DNA of 64,000 nt from Torymus aiolomorphi (Eukaryota > Arthropoda > Insecta > Hymenoptera > Torymidae): assembly GCA_036365515.1 (NCBI GenBank), contig CM070874.1:219836942-219900941 (forward strand), written 5' to 3'. Every line of letters begins with the position of its first letter. Within the stretch, counting starts at the first letter, position 1. The position numbers were made by a program, and so were the translations under genes. This document shows, in pieces, positions 47,765-57,922 of the stretch. Under the pieces are notes generated by a model, which did no database searches, was not told the origin of the DNA, and saw nothing but the letters and a program-made list of their open reading frames with translations.

Positions 47765-48915
47765 AAATTCTAATACCGTCGTTTTTGAGATCGCTAATAA
47801 TTTTATTACTAGAATACAATGAAGAGCATGCAGGGTAACTACAAAAAATTGGCAACCCTCTAAGCACCACGGTACACTCTCAAACTACACAGAGAGACAG
47901 GATTTTTTGTATTAAAGAATATTTATTAACAGTTAACGAATATGGATCTGAACCCGGTTGAAATGAATATTCATTAATAGTTAATTCCTGAGGAGAGATC
48001 AATTTTGAAGCCGCGAGGCCGCGCAGCGGCGTGCTAATCAGCTGTTTTCTCATGTACATTCTCGATTATTTCGCTCCTGTATTCATCGAGTCTTCTTTCC
48101 CCACTAATCTATTGTCCAAAAGGAATCGTTTTACATATGCACATATGTTTTTTACGCGTCTAAAAGTGTTTGGTTTTAATAGCTTTTTTGGATTTTGAAC
48201 AGTGTTTTGGGCCGATCTCTTGCAAACTCGCGAGTTCTTAACTATTAATGAATCTTTCATTTGATACAAAGTAAATGGATTTTCCAGTTTCAAGAACACT
48301 ATTCATTAAATACAAGGAATCCTTTCTCTCTGTGTACTCCTCTTTACTCCGAAAAAAGCGGAAAAATTCCAATTTCGCCGTTTTTGAGGTCGGCAATAAT
48401 TTTATTGCTGAAATACAAATAAAGGCGCACAGACTAGCAACAAAAAAATTGGCAACCCTTTAAGCACCGCGGAACACCCTCAAAATACCCCTCTTTGCTG
48501 CGAAAAATAGCCAAAAAATTCTATTTCAACCGCGTTTGAGATCGCCAATAATTTTGTTACTGGAATGCAATTTCCAGCACACAAACTGACTACAAAAAAA
48601 TTGGCAATGATTCAAGTACCGTGGAACACTCTCAAACTACTCCTCTTTACTCCGAAGGAACGCAGAAAAATTCTATTTCAGCCGTGTTTGAGATCGCCAA
48701 TAATTTTATTGCTGAAATACAAATAAGAGCGCACAGACTAGGTACAAAAAAATTAGCAACGATTCAAGTACCGTGGAACATCCTCAAAATACCCCTTTTT
48801 GCTTTGAAAAAACGCAGAAGAATTCCAATTTCACCGTTTTTGAGATGACCAATAATTTTATTGCTGAAATACAAATAAGAGCGCACAGACTAGGTACAAA
48901 AAAATTGGCAACCCT
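47765..48915 (+). repeat. Tandem ~152-bp satellite units
   Basis: GAGATCGCCAATAATTTTATT words recur at about 47790, 48386, 48538, 48690 and 48842, each followed by ACAAAAAAATTGGCAA and TACCGTGGAACACTCTCAAA. The gap after the first unit is the MITE at 47888-48334. Confidence 0.85.
47888..48334. mobile_element. 447-bp MITE with CACAGAGAGA ends, TA duplication
   Basis: Ends CACAGAGAGACAGGATT and AATCCTTTCTCTCTGTG are inverted, and the inner ATTAATGAAT/ATTCATTAAT words also pair. TA is at 47886-47887 and 48335-48336. The sister satellite unit (48634, CTCAAACTACTCCTC) is the empty site. Confidence 0.9.
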
Positions 48916-49011
48916 ACGACTCTTCAACAAAACTTCTCTTTAAGGTAAAAAAAACTTTTTCAAAATTTGTCATCTTTTACTGTCTCATTATCTCCCTCTC
49001 GCCTGTACATC

Positions 49012-49013
<2 letters not shown>

Positions 49014-49051
<38 letters not shown>
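49014..49051. repeat. (TA)n microsatellite
   Basis: About 18 TA units. Confidence 0.95.
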
Positions 49052-49053
<2 letters not shown>

Positions 49054-49261
49054 GATAAAGCCTCTCTGCTACATTGCCACGCGTCAGAGATTGCGCATAT
49101 TATGAGTAATTCCGCGATACTGTTAAAACTCGAGTTACTCTTTGATATCTTTAGATATACTGAATATACGGAACTCTGTAAAGGGTGCATTTCTTAAATG
49201 GGGTTAGAAGAACATCATCTTTGTACCAAAACTCAATTTAGAATAGTACAAATCATCGGTT

Positions 49262-49478
49262 GGGAGGAAAAACATGCCATCTCGTTATTTCGCTAAGAAA
49301 AGCACCAACTAAGCGGGGCACTTTTCTTACCGAAATAACGAGTTGGCACTTTTCTTAGCGAAATAACCAGATGGCGCTTTTCTTATCGAAATAACCAGAT
49401 GGCGCTTTTCTTATCGAAATAACGAGTTGGTACTTTTCTTAGTAAAATAACGAGATGGCACGTTTTTCCTCGCAGCCG
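49262..49478. repeat. Foldback unit with internal ~30-bp tandem repeats
   Basis: GAGGAAAAACATGCCATCTC at the left is inverted at 49445-49475. Between lie about five units of the type GGCACTTTTCTTAGCGAAAT. 49480-50390 has no supported gene. Confidence 0.7.
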
Positions 49479-50393
49479 ACGAAATTACGTATGGTAAAGA
49501 GAAAGACCAAAATTAAAGGCATACTTAAGTGGTACACGTACAAATTTTTATTTTCTTTACGCGATTATAAAAAATACTATTCTTTAAAGGATTCAACACA
49601 AGTTTTTTACAACTATTTTAATATGTACTTTCAAGAAATCATCTCCAGATATGTGTGCCTATTAATAAACAACGTACACAATGAGTTATTTAAGGGTTAC
49701 CAGATTTTTGCAAAAATTGAATTTCTTTCTTTATACGGCTTTTTAAAAAGTGTCTTTGCTTTTTTTCATTTTCTATAGTGCTAAACCCTTTGTTTTAGCA
49801 TAACGAATGAAATACTCTGCTACTCATTATTGTGCTGATTATAGAATTCATTTTACATTACTTTAAATGTCATTATTAAAAACAAAACTGGTTTTTGAGA
49901 AACACTACTAATCGCTGGCACACCTACAAGGTCAATAAAAAGTTACTTTTTTGTGGCGTGATCAATACATTGTATCCCTTTTAGAAAAATACATCCCATG
50001 TCGGAGTTGGCAAGTAAATATTCGTTCACTTATTTCATAAAAACCGACAACTTTTTATCACGAACTATAGCTTTCATATGAGTTATCCGGTAAAAAGAAA
50101 TAGCTTTGAAAAAAAAATGAGTAACGCTACTACTTTTTCACTATTTAAGGTCTAGAAGGGAAGAAAAAAGGTCTTGTGAAAGTGTGCTCTTAATTTTTTT
50201 TTTCGATTTCTCGCTAGCTCAAATTTGATAAGTTTGGCGGAATTACTCATATAACAAAGATTCTTGGAAATAAATGAGTGAACTAAAAAAATATGTCGAT
50301 AACATCGTTTATTGAACATTATAATTAATTAATTAATTATAATTAATTATTTTATTAATTAATTTTACTGAACATTATAATTAATCAAGGTAC

Positions 50394-50552
50394 GTGTTCG
50401 TGTTCCTGTTCGTGTTCGTGTTCGTGTTCGTGTATGTGTACGTGTTCGTATATACGTACGTGTTCGTGTACGTGTTTGTGTACGTGTTTGTGTACGTGTT
50501 CGTGTGGGTGTTCGTGTATGTATACGTATTCGTGTACGTGTATGTATACAAT
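50394..50552 (+). repeat. CGTGTT/CGTGTA hexamer array
   Basis: About 26 hexamers alternating CGTGTT, CGTGTA and variants. ORFs on both strands here are products of the repeat. Confidence 0.95.
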
Positions 50553-50820
50553 ATACATTGTATACAAACATGTACGTCGTATATAATGTACATGTACATT
50601 GTATATAAACTTTACGAGAAAGGCGAAATCTACAGCTTATAAACTATTGCATTCTTCGGCCAAGGAAAAATCACGCTGTTTCCTTTTCTTCAAGTGCAGT
50701 GGAGCTTCGCTTATTACTCAATAATATTTCATGAGACTTTATCAGCTCAACTAAAAGCTTCTTTCCTTTCTTTGAAAAGTTTTTCCGATTATCCGAAATC
50801 GTTGATTACTCTTGTCTTAA

Positions 50821-51589
<769 letters not shown>

Positions 51590-51599
51590 AATTCTATAG

Positions 51600-52094
51600 A
51601 ATCTTTAACTTTTCGCATTGAAGGTGGCTCTGGCGAATTAGCGAAGTCGATAAATAAAAAAAAAAGAAAAATAGTTACTGAAAGTACGAATTTTAACTTT
51701 TTTTGGAATTTTTTTCAAGTAGGGTCACCAGGTGAACTACCGAGAAAAAAATTTCTGAGATATTAGTTTTCGTCACTAGGGTGCGTAAAGTTGAACTTTA
51801 CGCACCGAGTGATCGACACGCACGAGGGTCGGCTCAGCCGGCCCGAGAGGTGCACGATCACGAGATCGTAAGGATTTCGGCCGCGATTTTTTTTATCTTA
51901 TGAGTAAAGCACGCCGTCGCACAGTGGTCCGAAACGCTGAAAAAATGGACAAAAATCAGTCTTCACGCGGAAAATGATTATTATGGGAATATCATAGTGA
52001 AAATTGATAGTTCATATCCTAAGGTATAAGATAGGCTACCGCTTTTTTGAATATTGTTGTTACATTTTTTTATACAGGGCGTTAAACAACAAAA
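51600..52094. other. Spacer with hairpins
   Basis: GTGCGTAAAGTTGAACTTTACGCAC at 51780-51805 is a long perfect hairpin, and CGGCTCAGCCG / GATCACGAGATC words follow. No gene. Confidence 0.5.
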
Positions 52095-53431
52095 AAACGG
52101 GAATCGAAAAAAAGACTTTTACACAAAATTCTCTGAATTTTCAAAAAAATATGGTGCTAGAAGTTTTCTTTTAGGTAAAAAACGACGAGGAATCGATCTA
52201 CCGGATCAGATTTTGAAGAGAAAAAATGGGAACCACCTTAAAAATGCATTTTTTGTTAACTAAAAATCCCATTTTTTATAAACAATTCATTTTTCATTAC
52301 CATAATTGTTTCTAATCGATTCGAAAATATTTTCATCAAAAAGCTGACATTTTTTTACGTTGAAATGTATATTTTACAAAATTTTCTAGGTCATTTTTTG
52401 GGTATAGAAAATATTAGCAAAGTTTAAATATAATAAAGTAGGTTAAAATTTGTATCACGGGAATTGATGATTTCATCACACCGCGGATTTTGGAACCAAT
52501 CGATGACTTTTTACAGTTGCTTCCTATGTAAAAAATTGCTAGAAGTCAATTGGAGGTATCTAATTATGAAAAAATAACTGAAAAACTGTCTAAAAACTGC
52601 AGTTTTAGAAAAAAAAATATGATTTTTTTTTTTTTTTTTTTTTTAATAATTGCATTTGTAACTACTTTAATCGTTGCGAATCAGAGCAACAATCTTGTCG
52701 AACAGCTCAGGCTCTTTTACGTGAAAATATATGTTTTGAAAAATTGTGTTGATCAAATTTTAAATGGTAATAGTATGTGATTCTTAAATATTTGAAATTT
52801 GCACTGTAAATAACCAGAGATGTTGAATCAATCAAAAATTAGTTTTAAGCGAAAAACTTTATGGAATTATAACATTTATAAACACAAATTTTATAATTTA
52901 TCATTATAAATCAGTATTATCACTATAAATCTATCTGTAACATATGTATATAACATTTTTGGATTTAAACAAAATAAACTCATTATTATTATCAAATATA
53001 AATAAATTAATTTAATAAAATAAGACTTTAATAAATTCATTCTTCTGTATCGGTATCAGTATCAGAAGAACTTTCATCTGAATTATCTAAATTTTTTTCT
53101 TATTTGTGATGGTTCTGCTTAAAGATATAAATGGATCTGATCTCAATAATAAACGTTGAAACATATCAGTATTTGTATTTATCCTATTGATTTAAAATAA
53201 ATTGTTAGTTATATTAATTTTACTATTTCAAGATTGATTTTAAAGTTTACTCATATATTTTGCCTTGAAGACTTTCGAGAATGATGTTCTCGTGATTTTT
53301 TAACATCTTTATTACTACATTCGGCTGCCTCTTCGGAGTAAAACCCAATCGGGAGAATCATATTATCGATGATGCAATATCCATGTATTAGAATCAAATG
53401 CATGGATGGTGGCATGTAATACCATGAGTAG
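52095..53431 (-). mobile_element. Second Transib 3' end fragment
   Basis: Reverse complement of about 8915-10281. On the minus strand it carries the last transposase codons (the region after the catalytic Glu motif and the Ser/Asp-rich tail at 53040-53095, with a deletion), then the 205-bp module (52640-52845) and the distal block to 52095. The N-terminal and central transposase exons are absent, so it cannot be autonomous. Confidence 0.8.
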
Positions 53432-53439
53432 TATATGGG

Positions 53440-54300
53440 GGAATATAGGAAAAAATGGCGGCCGTTTCCAAGATGGCGCTTGGGGGAATATAGGAAATCC
53501 TTCGGGTCGTTTCGTCGGGTTTCGGCGGTGGTCGGGCGCGGTCCCTAATGAGCGTCGCCAGGGGTAATTAGTGGGGGTAATTAGTGACGGTTCCTCGGTG
53601 AGCTGGGGCGGTGAGAGGTTGCAATGTGGCGAGCGGTCGGTGGGTGGTGAGCCGGGGCGGTGGGTGGTGAGCGGGTTGTGAGATGTTGCATGGTGCGAGC
53701 GGGTGGTGGATGGTGAGCGGTCGGGTGGTGAGAGATTACATTGGGCGAGCGGGTGGTGGCTGGTGAGCGGCAGGGTGGTTGGTAAGCGGGCTGTGACAGG
53801 TTGCATGGGGCGAGGGGGTGGTGGGTGGTGAGCGGGTTGTGAGATGTTGCATGGTGCGAGCGGGTGGTGGATGGTGAGCGGTCGGGTGGTGAGAGATTAC
53901 ATTGGGCGAGCGGGTGGTGGCTGGTGAGCGGCAGGGTGGTTGGTAAGCGGGCTGTGACAGGTTGCATGGGGCGAGGGGGTGGTGGGTGGTGAGCGGTCGG
54001 GTGGTGAGAGATTACATTGGGCGAGCGGGTGGTGAATGGTGAGCGGTCGGGTGGTTGGTGAGCGGGCTGTGAGAGGGTGCATGGGGCGAGGGGGTGGTGG
54101 GTGGTGAGCGGTCGGGTGGTTGCATGAGGCGAGCGGTAGGTGAGCGATCGGTGGGTGGCGAGCGGGCGTCGGGTGGATGCATGGGTGCTGAGCGGGTGTG
54201 GGGACGCCGCGCGGGTTGGGGTGTGGTCGAGTCCCCTCGGTTGGTCCCTCGGAGAGCGCCGTCATGGGTAATTAGTGAGGGTCATTAGCGTGGATGTGAG
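53440..54300 (+). repeat. G-rich minisatellite with 161-bp higher-order period
   Basis: Units of roughly 53 bp (GAGCGGGTGGTGGATGGTGA types) are organised in a 161-bp repeat: GTTGCATGGTGCGAGCGGGT occurs at 53686 and 53847. The array is bracketed by GGTAATTAGTG words (53562, 54268). Strong G/C strand asymmetry. Pro/His-rich ORFs on the minus strand are artefacts. Confidence 0.85.
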
Positions 54301-54380
54301 GTTCAGCTAAAAGAAATATATACTTCGAGAAAATACATTTAAATTATTTGTTTTATTGAAAATTTAAATATTACATATAG

Positions 54381-54934
54381 TTAAGAACAACATAATTTTG
54401 ATTTACATGATTGCACATAAAGTTGTTTATTTTTTCTACAGCCGTTACCTATATGAGAATTATATTTATTTTTACAATTTTTTCTACATGATATGCCGCG
54501 AATGCGCTTATAAAAACGATCTGGAATTCTGTCGTTTCTTGAATAGTTTGATGTAAATAATTTACAAAATTTTTCTAGCGAATATCCTCTTTTCATATAA
54601 TCTAAAAACATTATACAAAACTGTCCACATACTTTAGAATTTAAACTTTGTAATTGTTGTGTATTCCATCTGTATGAGATAGTATTTCGTTGTAAAGATT
54701 TTAAATGTTGAGGAACCACTGGTGGCATACCGTAGCTGTCGAAAAAAACTCCTCGTCCTCGTTTGTCTATGCATACATAGCGATCCAATGCGATCCTGGT
54801 TGTGTGTGTATATCTGTGTTAAATACGCAGCTCGTCGGTCTCGTCAATACCTTCGGAATCTTGTCCGCTGGAAATACACCTGGTGATTGTACTTTTAATA
54901 GCTGAAGAGCAGCCCGTATTTGAATGGTGTTCAT
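54381..54934 (-). pseudogene. Polinton adenain-like cysteine protease, one frameshift
   Basis: From the ATG at 54934 the first frame gives a helical N-terminus, then PGSHWIAMY with the catalytic His. After a one-base shift near 54770 the second frame gives GRGVFFDSYG, with the family's Asp, and VCGQFCIMFL, with the catalytic Cys. It ends with a basic Cys-rich tail. In order this is the His-Asp-Cys layout of adenovirus-type (C5) proteases, which mature the capsid. Total about 184 codons, typical length. The frameshift would separate His from Asp and Cys, so it is inactive. Its start overlaps what was the end of the upstream gene. Confidence 0.75.
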
Positions 54935-55045
54935 TTTGTTGTTTATACGGTGATTTGATGGTTCTTGGAATATAATATGTACTTTCGTCGATGTTCTCGT
55001 ATATGTGCTCGCCTGCTTTGTTGTGAGGTGTAGGAGGTCTGGTCT

Positions 55046-55756
55046 TTATTTTTCTGCTTGGCTTTGTGGGTTTATTAGATAAATCCTGAGGCTCATCAGA
55101 GTCAGGCTCTGCATATGTACTGTACGATGCACACTCGACAACTGTTCTGTAAACAGATGTTGCCCCTGTATTCTCGTACTGTACGATGCACAGTCGACAA
55201 CTGTTCTGTAAACAGATGTTGCCCCTGTATTCTCGTAGTGATGTCTATAATGATTACTATTCAATGTTGTCATGAGAGTGATGTTTTTATTAATCCAGGT
55301 TTTTATTCTTACTGCATTATTTAATGCGCACATAAATGCTTCTGTACATTGAGCACCGTGAAAACAACAAAAAATGTCGCTTTTATTTAATTGATGCAAT
55401 GGAGGGCAGTTATAATTTTCCAAGTTTTCAACATATCGTGTAGTAATACTCTGAATGAGCGCGCTTTCTTGTGCACCTTTTACAAAAATTTGTCTTGCTG
55501 AACGTGTTAGCTCACGTAAATTTGCATGAAGCTGTCGATGAGGTAAGTCTCCATCAAACCATTCTATACCGTGATGATTACCAGTGAGCCAATTATTGTA
55601 GACTTGAATTTTAATTGGTAAGTCAGAGAATGAATGAGGCGCTGCCGCTATCCAGTGTGCTATGTACTCTTTTCCTAGAGCTACGACGGCTACTTCCTTT
55701 AGGACGAACTTATTATGACTGTCGCGGAAGCCTAGAACCTCGATAATATAATCCAT
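55046..55756 (-). CDS. Conserved Polinton-associated protein, C-terminus altered by a 59-bp duplication
   Basis: The 236-residue frame starts MDYIIEVLGFRDSHNKFVLKE, with HWIAAAPHSF, NNWLTGNHHGIEWFDGD and a later CCFHGAQCTEAF. I remember similar proteins beside arthropod Polinton genes, perhaps with a nuclease-like fold, but the function is not known. A 59-bp direct tandem duplication at 55118-55235 (word TACTGTACGATGCAC) is not a multiple of three and throws the end out of frame. The other frame stays open past 54934, so the original C-terminus was probably longer and overlapped the protease start. Otherwise uninterrupted. Confidence 0.55.
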   Translation of the reverse strand: MDYIIEVLGFRDSHNKFVLKEVAVVALGKEYIAHWIAAAPHSFSDLPIKIQVYNNWLTGNHHGIEWFDGDLPHRQLHANLRELTRSARQIFVKGAQESALIQSITTRYVENLENYNCPPLHQLNKSDIFCCFHGAQCTEAFMCALNNAVRIKTWINKNITLMTTLNSNHYRHHYENTGATSVYRTVVDCASYSTRIQGQHLFTEQLSSVHRTVHMQSLTLMSLRIYLINPQSQAEK

Positions 55757-55951
55757 TTTCGTGAGTGGGTTCTTCGAACGAGGTGAATACGTTGAAAGCT
55801 GAATGCGTACTACACTGCATGGGCTCGAGATATTTTCATTTTATAGGATAGACTCAGAACTTTCTAACGTTTTTTTTTTGAAGGTAATTAACAGTAATTT
55901 GATAATATGAAAAATAGCTTAAACTATGAATCACGTAACTTTCAAAAATAT

Positions 55952-57285
55952 TTAAGCTGAAAAATCCATAATAATTTGACGTGATGAGTCTATTTCGAGC
56001 ACGTTATCATATTCTGTATAAACAACACAATTAAAAGAGTGTGATAAAACTTTACCAAATCGTAATTCTAAACGTACAGAGCCAGTTTTTACCAAATTCC
56101 AATGTGCATTACTATTTGCCGAAAGATCAGGTGTTAAATCAAAAGCATATAGGCAATAACCATGTGGGTATGATTCTCTTGAAATATTGTTTCCTTCGTT
56201 TGCAAAATGAATACCTGTTCCACTAAATAAAGTCTGGAATGCATCGGAATACGTAGTCGGGTATTCAGGTTGAATGGGTTTACTGGGAACTTGCATACCA
56301 TTGACAGTTAATGCAAGGTAAGTAAGGTCAAAATGTTGAAAATTAAATGGATTCTCTTTTTTATCTCCGTTAAAAGCCTTATTCGATACAAAACCAATTA
56401 TAATTCGTTTAGGTAACTGTCCCAAAATTATATTATCTAGCGTTTCACCACTCGAGTTAGTGTGTAGTATAAATGATTTAACTTCTACACGCGTTAAAGG
56501 GTATTTAGCGGTCCCTCTCGTAAGTGCTTTAGAATGAGCTAGGAGAACTCCTGGGTTAATCTTAGCTCGTCGTACCCTTAATGATGCTTCTAAAAGGCGT
56601 ACCTTTACATTCTCATTTTCATAATCGATTAGGCAGAACACATCTTTTGAACGAATAAGCCTGACTCTCATTTCTACACCGTTAAGCAGAAATTTTTCTT
56701 GATTAAAAACATCACAATGTAGATGGCCTAGCAAATCCAGAGTTTTCCTCCTTTTATAAAGCTATTACGTTTTTTAGCTCCCATATTAGCGGATAAATTT
56801 GGAGAAGTTGCGGTTACTTTCGTCAAAGGTGCGTTCATCTGCCCGGGTGTGTCTTCGTACCATAAAGATGAAGTTAAATGTGATTTTTTAGCCTCATTGC
56901 TGTAATTTAATAATGTCTCAATATATGCGCGATACGCATAAGCATTACTTGGAGGAGATACTGCTTTTTGATTGAAAAATACGTCGACTTGGTTAAATAA
57001 ACTGTGTAAAAAATTGTTTACTGGAGCAACTAAAGTATCCTCTTCTATTTCTTCACCATTTTGCTCAAGTCGTAGACGAAGACTAAGCATTGTATGTGCT
57101 AAATCAATGTAATCCTCAGAATTTCCAGGTATAAGAAATTCTAAATACGAGTCCTCTGAAATTGTAATAACAGGTTTGTATTCAATCCATTGAGTAGATT
57201 CTATAGATGTTTGTGTCGGTGGTAGTGTGAACAAATTCAATTCGGATTTTGTACACTCACATGAGTGGGTGTGTAAAAAAGCCAT
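55952..57285 (-). pseudogene. Polinton major capsid protein (double jelly-roll), one frameshift
   Basis: The N-terminal frame 57285-56728 contains QWIEYKP, FLIPGNSEDYIDL, NNFLHSLFNQVDVFFNQK and LTSSLWYEDTPG. The C-terminal frame 56734-55952 contains GHLHCDVFNQEKFLLNGVEM, RRAKINPGVLLAHSKAL, and later YAFDLTPDL and SVRLELRF. Together about 440 codons, normal for this family. They are joined by a single missing base in an A-run near 56744. In an active element this protein builds the icosahedral shell. The rest of the sequence shows no stop, so inactivation is recent. Confidence 0.8.
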
Positions 57286-57293
57286 TTTTGTTA

Positions 57294-57791
57294 TTATGCC
57301 GGTCCGAAAATATCGCTAACTGGGCGTTTCTTTTTATTTTTCTTTGATTTTATTTTCTTCGATTTTTTTTTTATTTTTCGATTTACGCCCTCATGCACGC
57401 GAGACGTTAGCCTCTTACGACGTTTGGTTTTTGACTGATTCTTGCGCTTACGTACCTGTCTTTTATAGCCAGATCCCTGCATTAGACTTTCTATTTTCTC
57501 TTCTGCTTTGCGTTTCAGCTTATTACCAGACTCATGAACTCTACTTCGTAATGACTCTTTAAATGGTATTTGATGAGAACTAACATCGTCAATAATATTC
57601 ATACCAGCTCGGAGAGCTTCTTTACCCACTGCTCGCGCACCACGTTTTAAAAAAGGGAGTGCCTTACGAAAAAGACCACCGAGAAATCTACCTATCCCAC
57701 CGTGTCCTCTCTGAAATGGAGCCCCTGCGTAAACTTGTTCAATGCCTCCATTGCCAACCTGAGCATCGTAATATTCTATGTAATGACTCAT
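57294..57791 (-). CDS. Basic minor virion protein, adenovirus pVI/pX-like
   Basis: 165 residues, intact. The N-terminus has GGIEQVYAGAPFQRGHGG and GRFLGGLFRKALPFLKRGA, a Gly-rich and amphipathic start as seen in membrane-active capsid proteins. The C-terminal half is extremely Lys/Arg-rich. Its position between penton and major capsid fits the small basic protein found there in arthropod Polintons. Likely role: capsid-DNA bridging or membrane disruption during entry; this is inferred. It starts at 57791 and ends only 9 bases before the capsid gene start. Confidence 0.65.
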   Translation of the reverse strand: MSHYIEYYDAQVGNGGIEQVYAGAPFQRGHGGIGRFLGGLFRKALPFLKRGARAVGKEALRAGMNIIDDVSSHQIPFKESLRSRVHESGNKLKRKAEEKIESLMQGSGYKRQVRKRKNQSKTKRRKRLTSRVHEGVNRKIKKKSKKIKSKKNKKKRPVSDIFGPA

Positions 57792-57922
57792 TTTAAAATT
57801 TTTAATTTTTAATTTTAATTTTATTTTTATTGATACTTCAATGAGCCCCTCTAAAATGAAGCGTCACTGTTGAAGTTCCACACTCGAATGGTACAACACG
57901 GCCAAGGTTATCTCTTATATCT

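Noticed and set aside
45770..48915. CRISPR-like regular repeats
   Set aside because: Repeats are head-to-tail satellites without unique spacers, in an animal genome context.
49455..49778. 107-residue ORF
   Set aside because: Begins inside the foldback repeat, has no recognisable motif and no supporting context.
50365..50642. Thr-Arg or Val-Tyr repeat ORFs
   Set aside because: Translations of the CGTGTT hexamer array.
53363..54265. Pro/His/Ser-rich ORFs on the minus strand
   Set aside because: Repeated products of the 161-bp minisatellite; the same peptide restarts with each unit.
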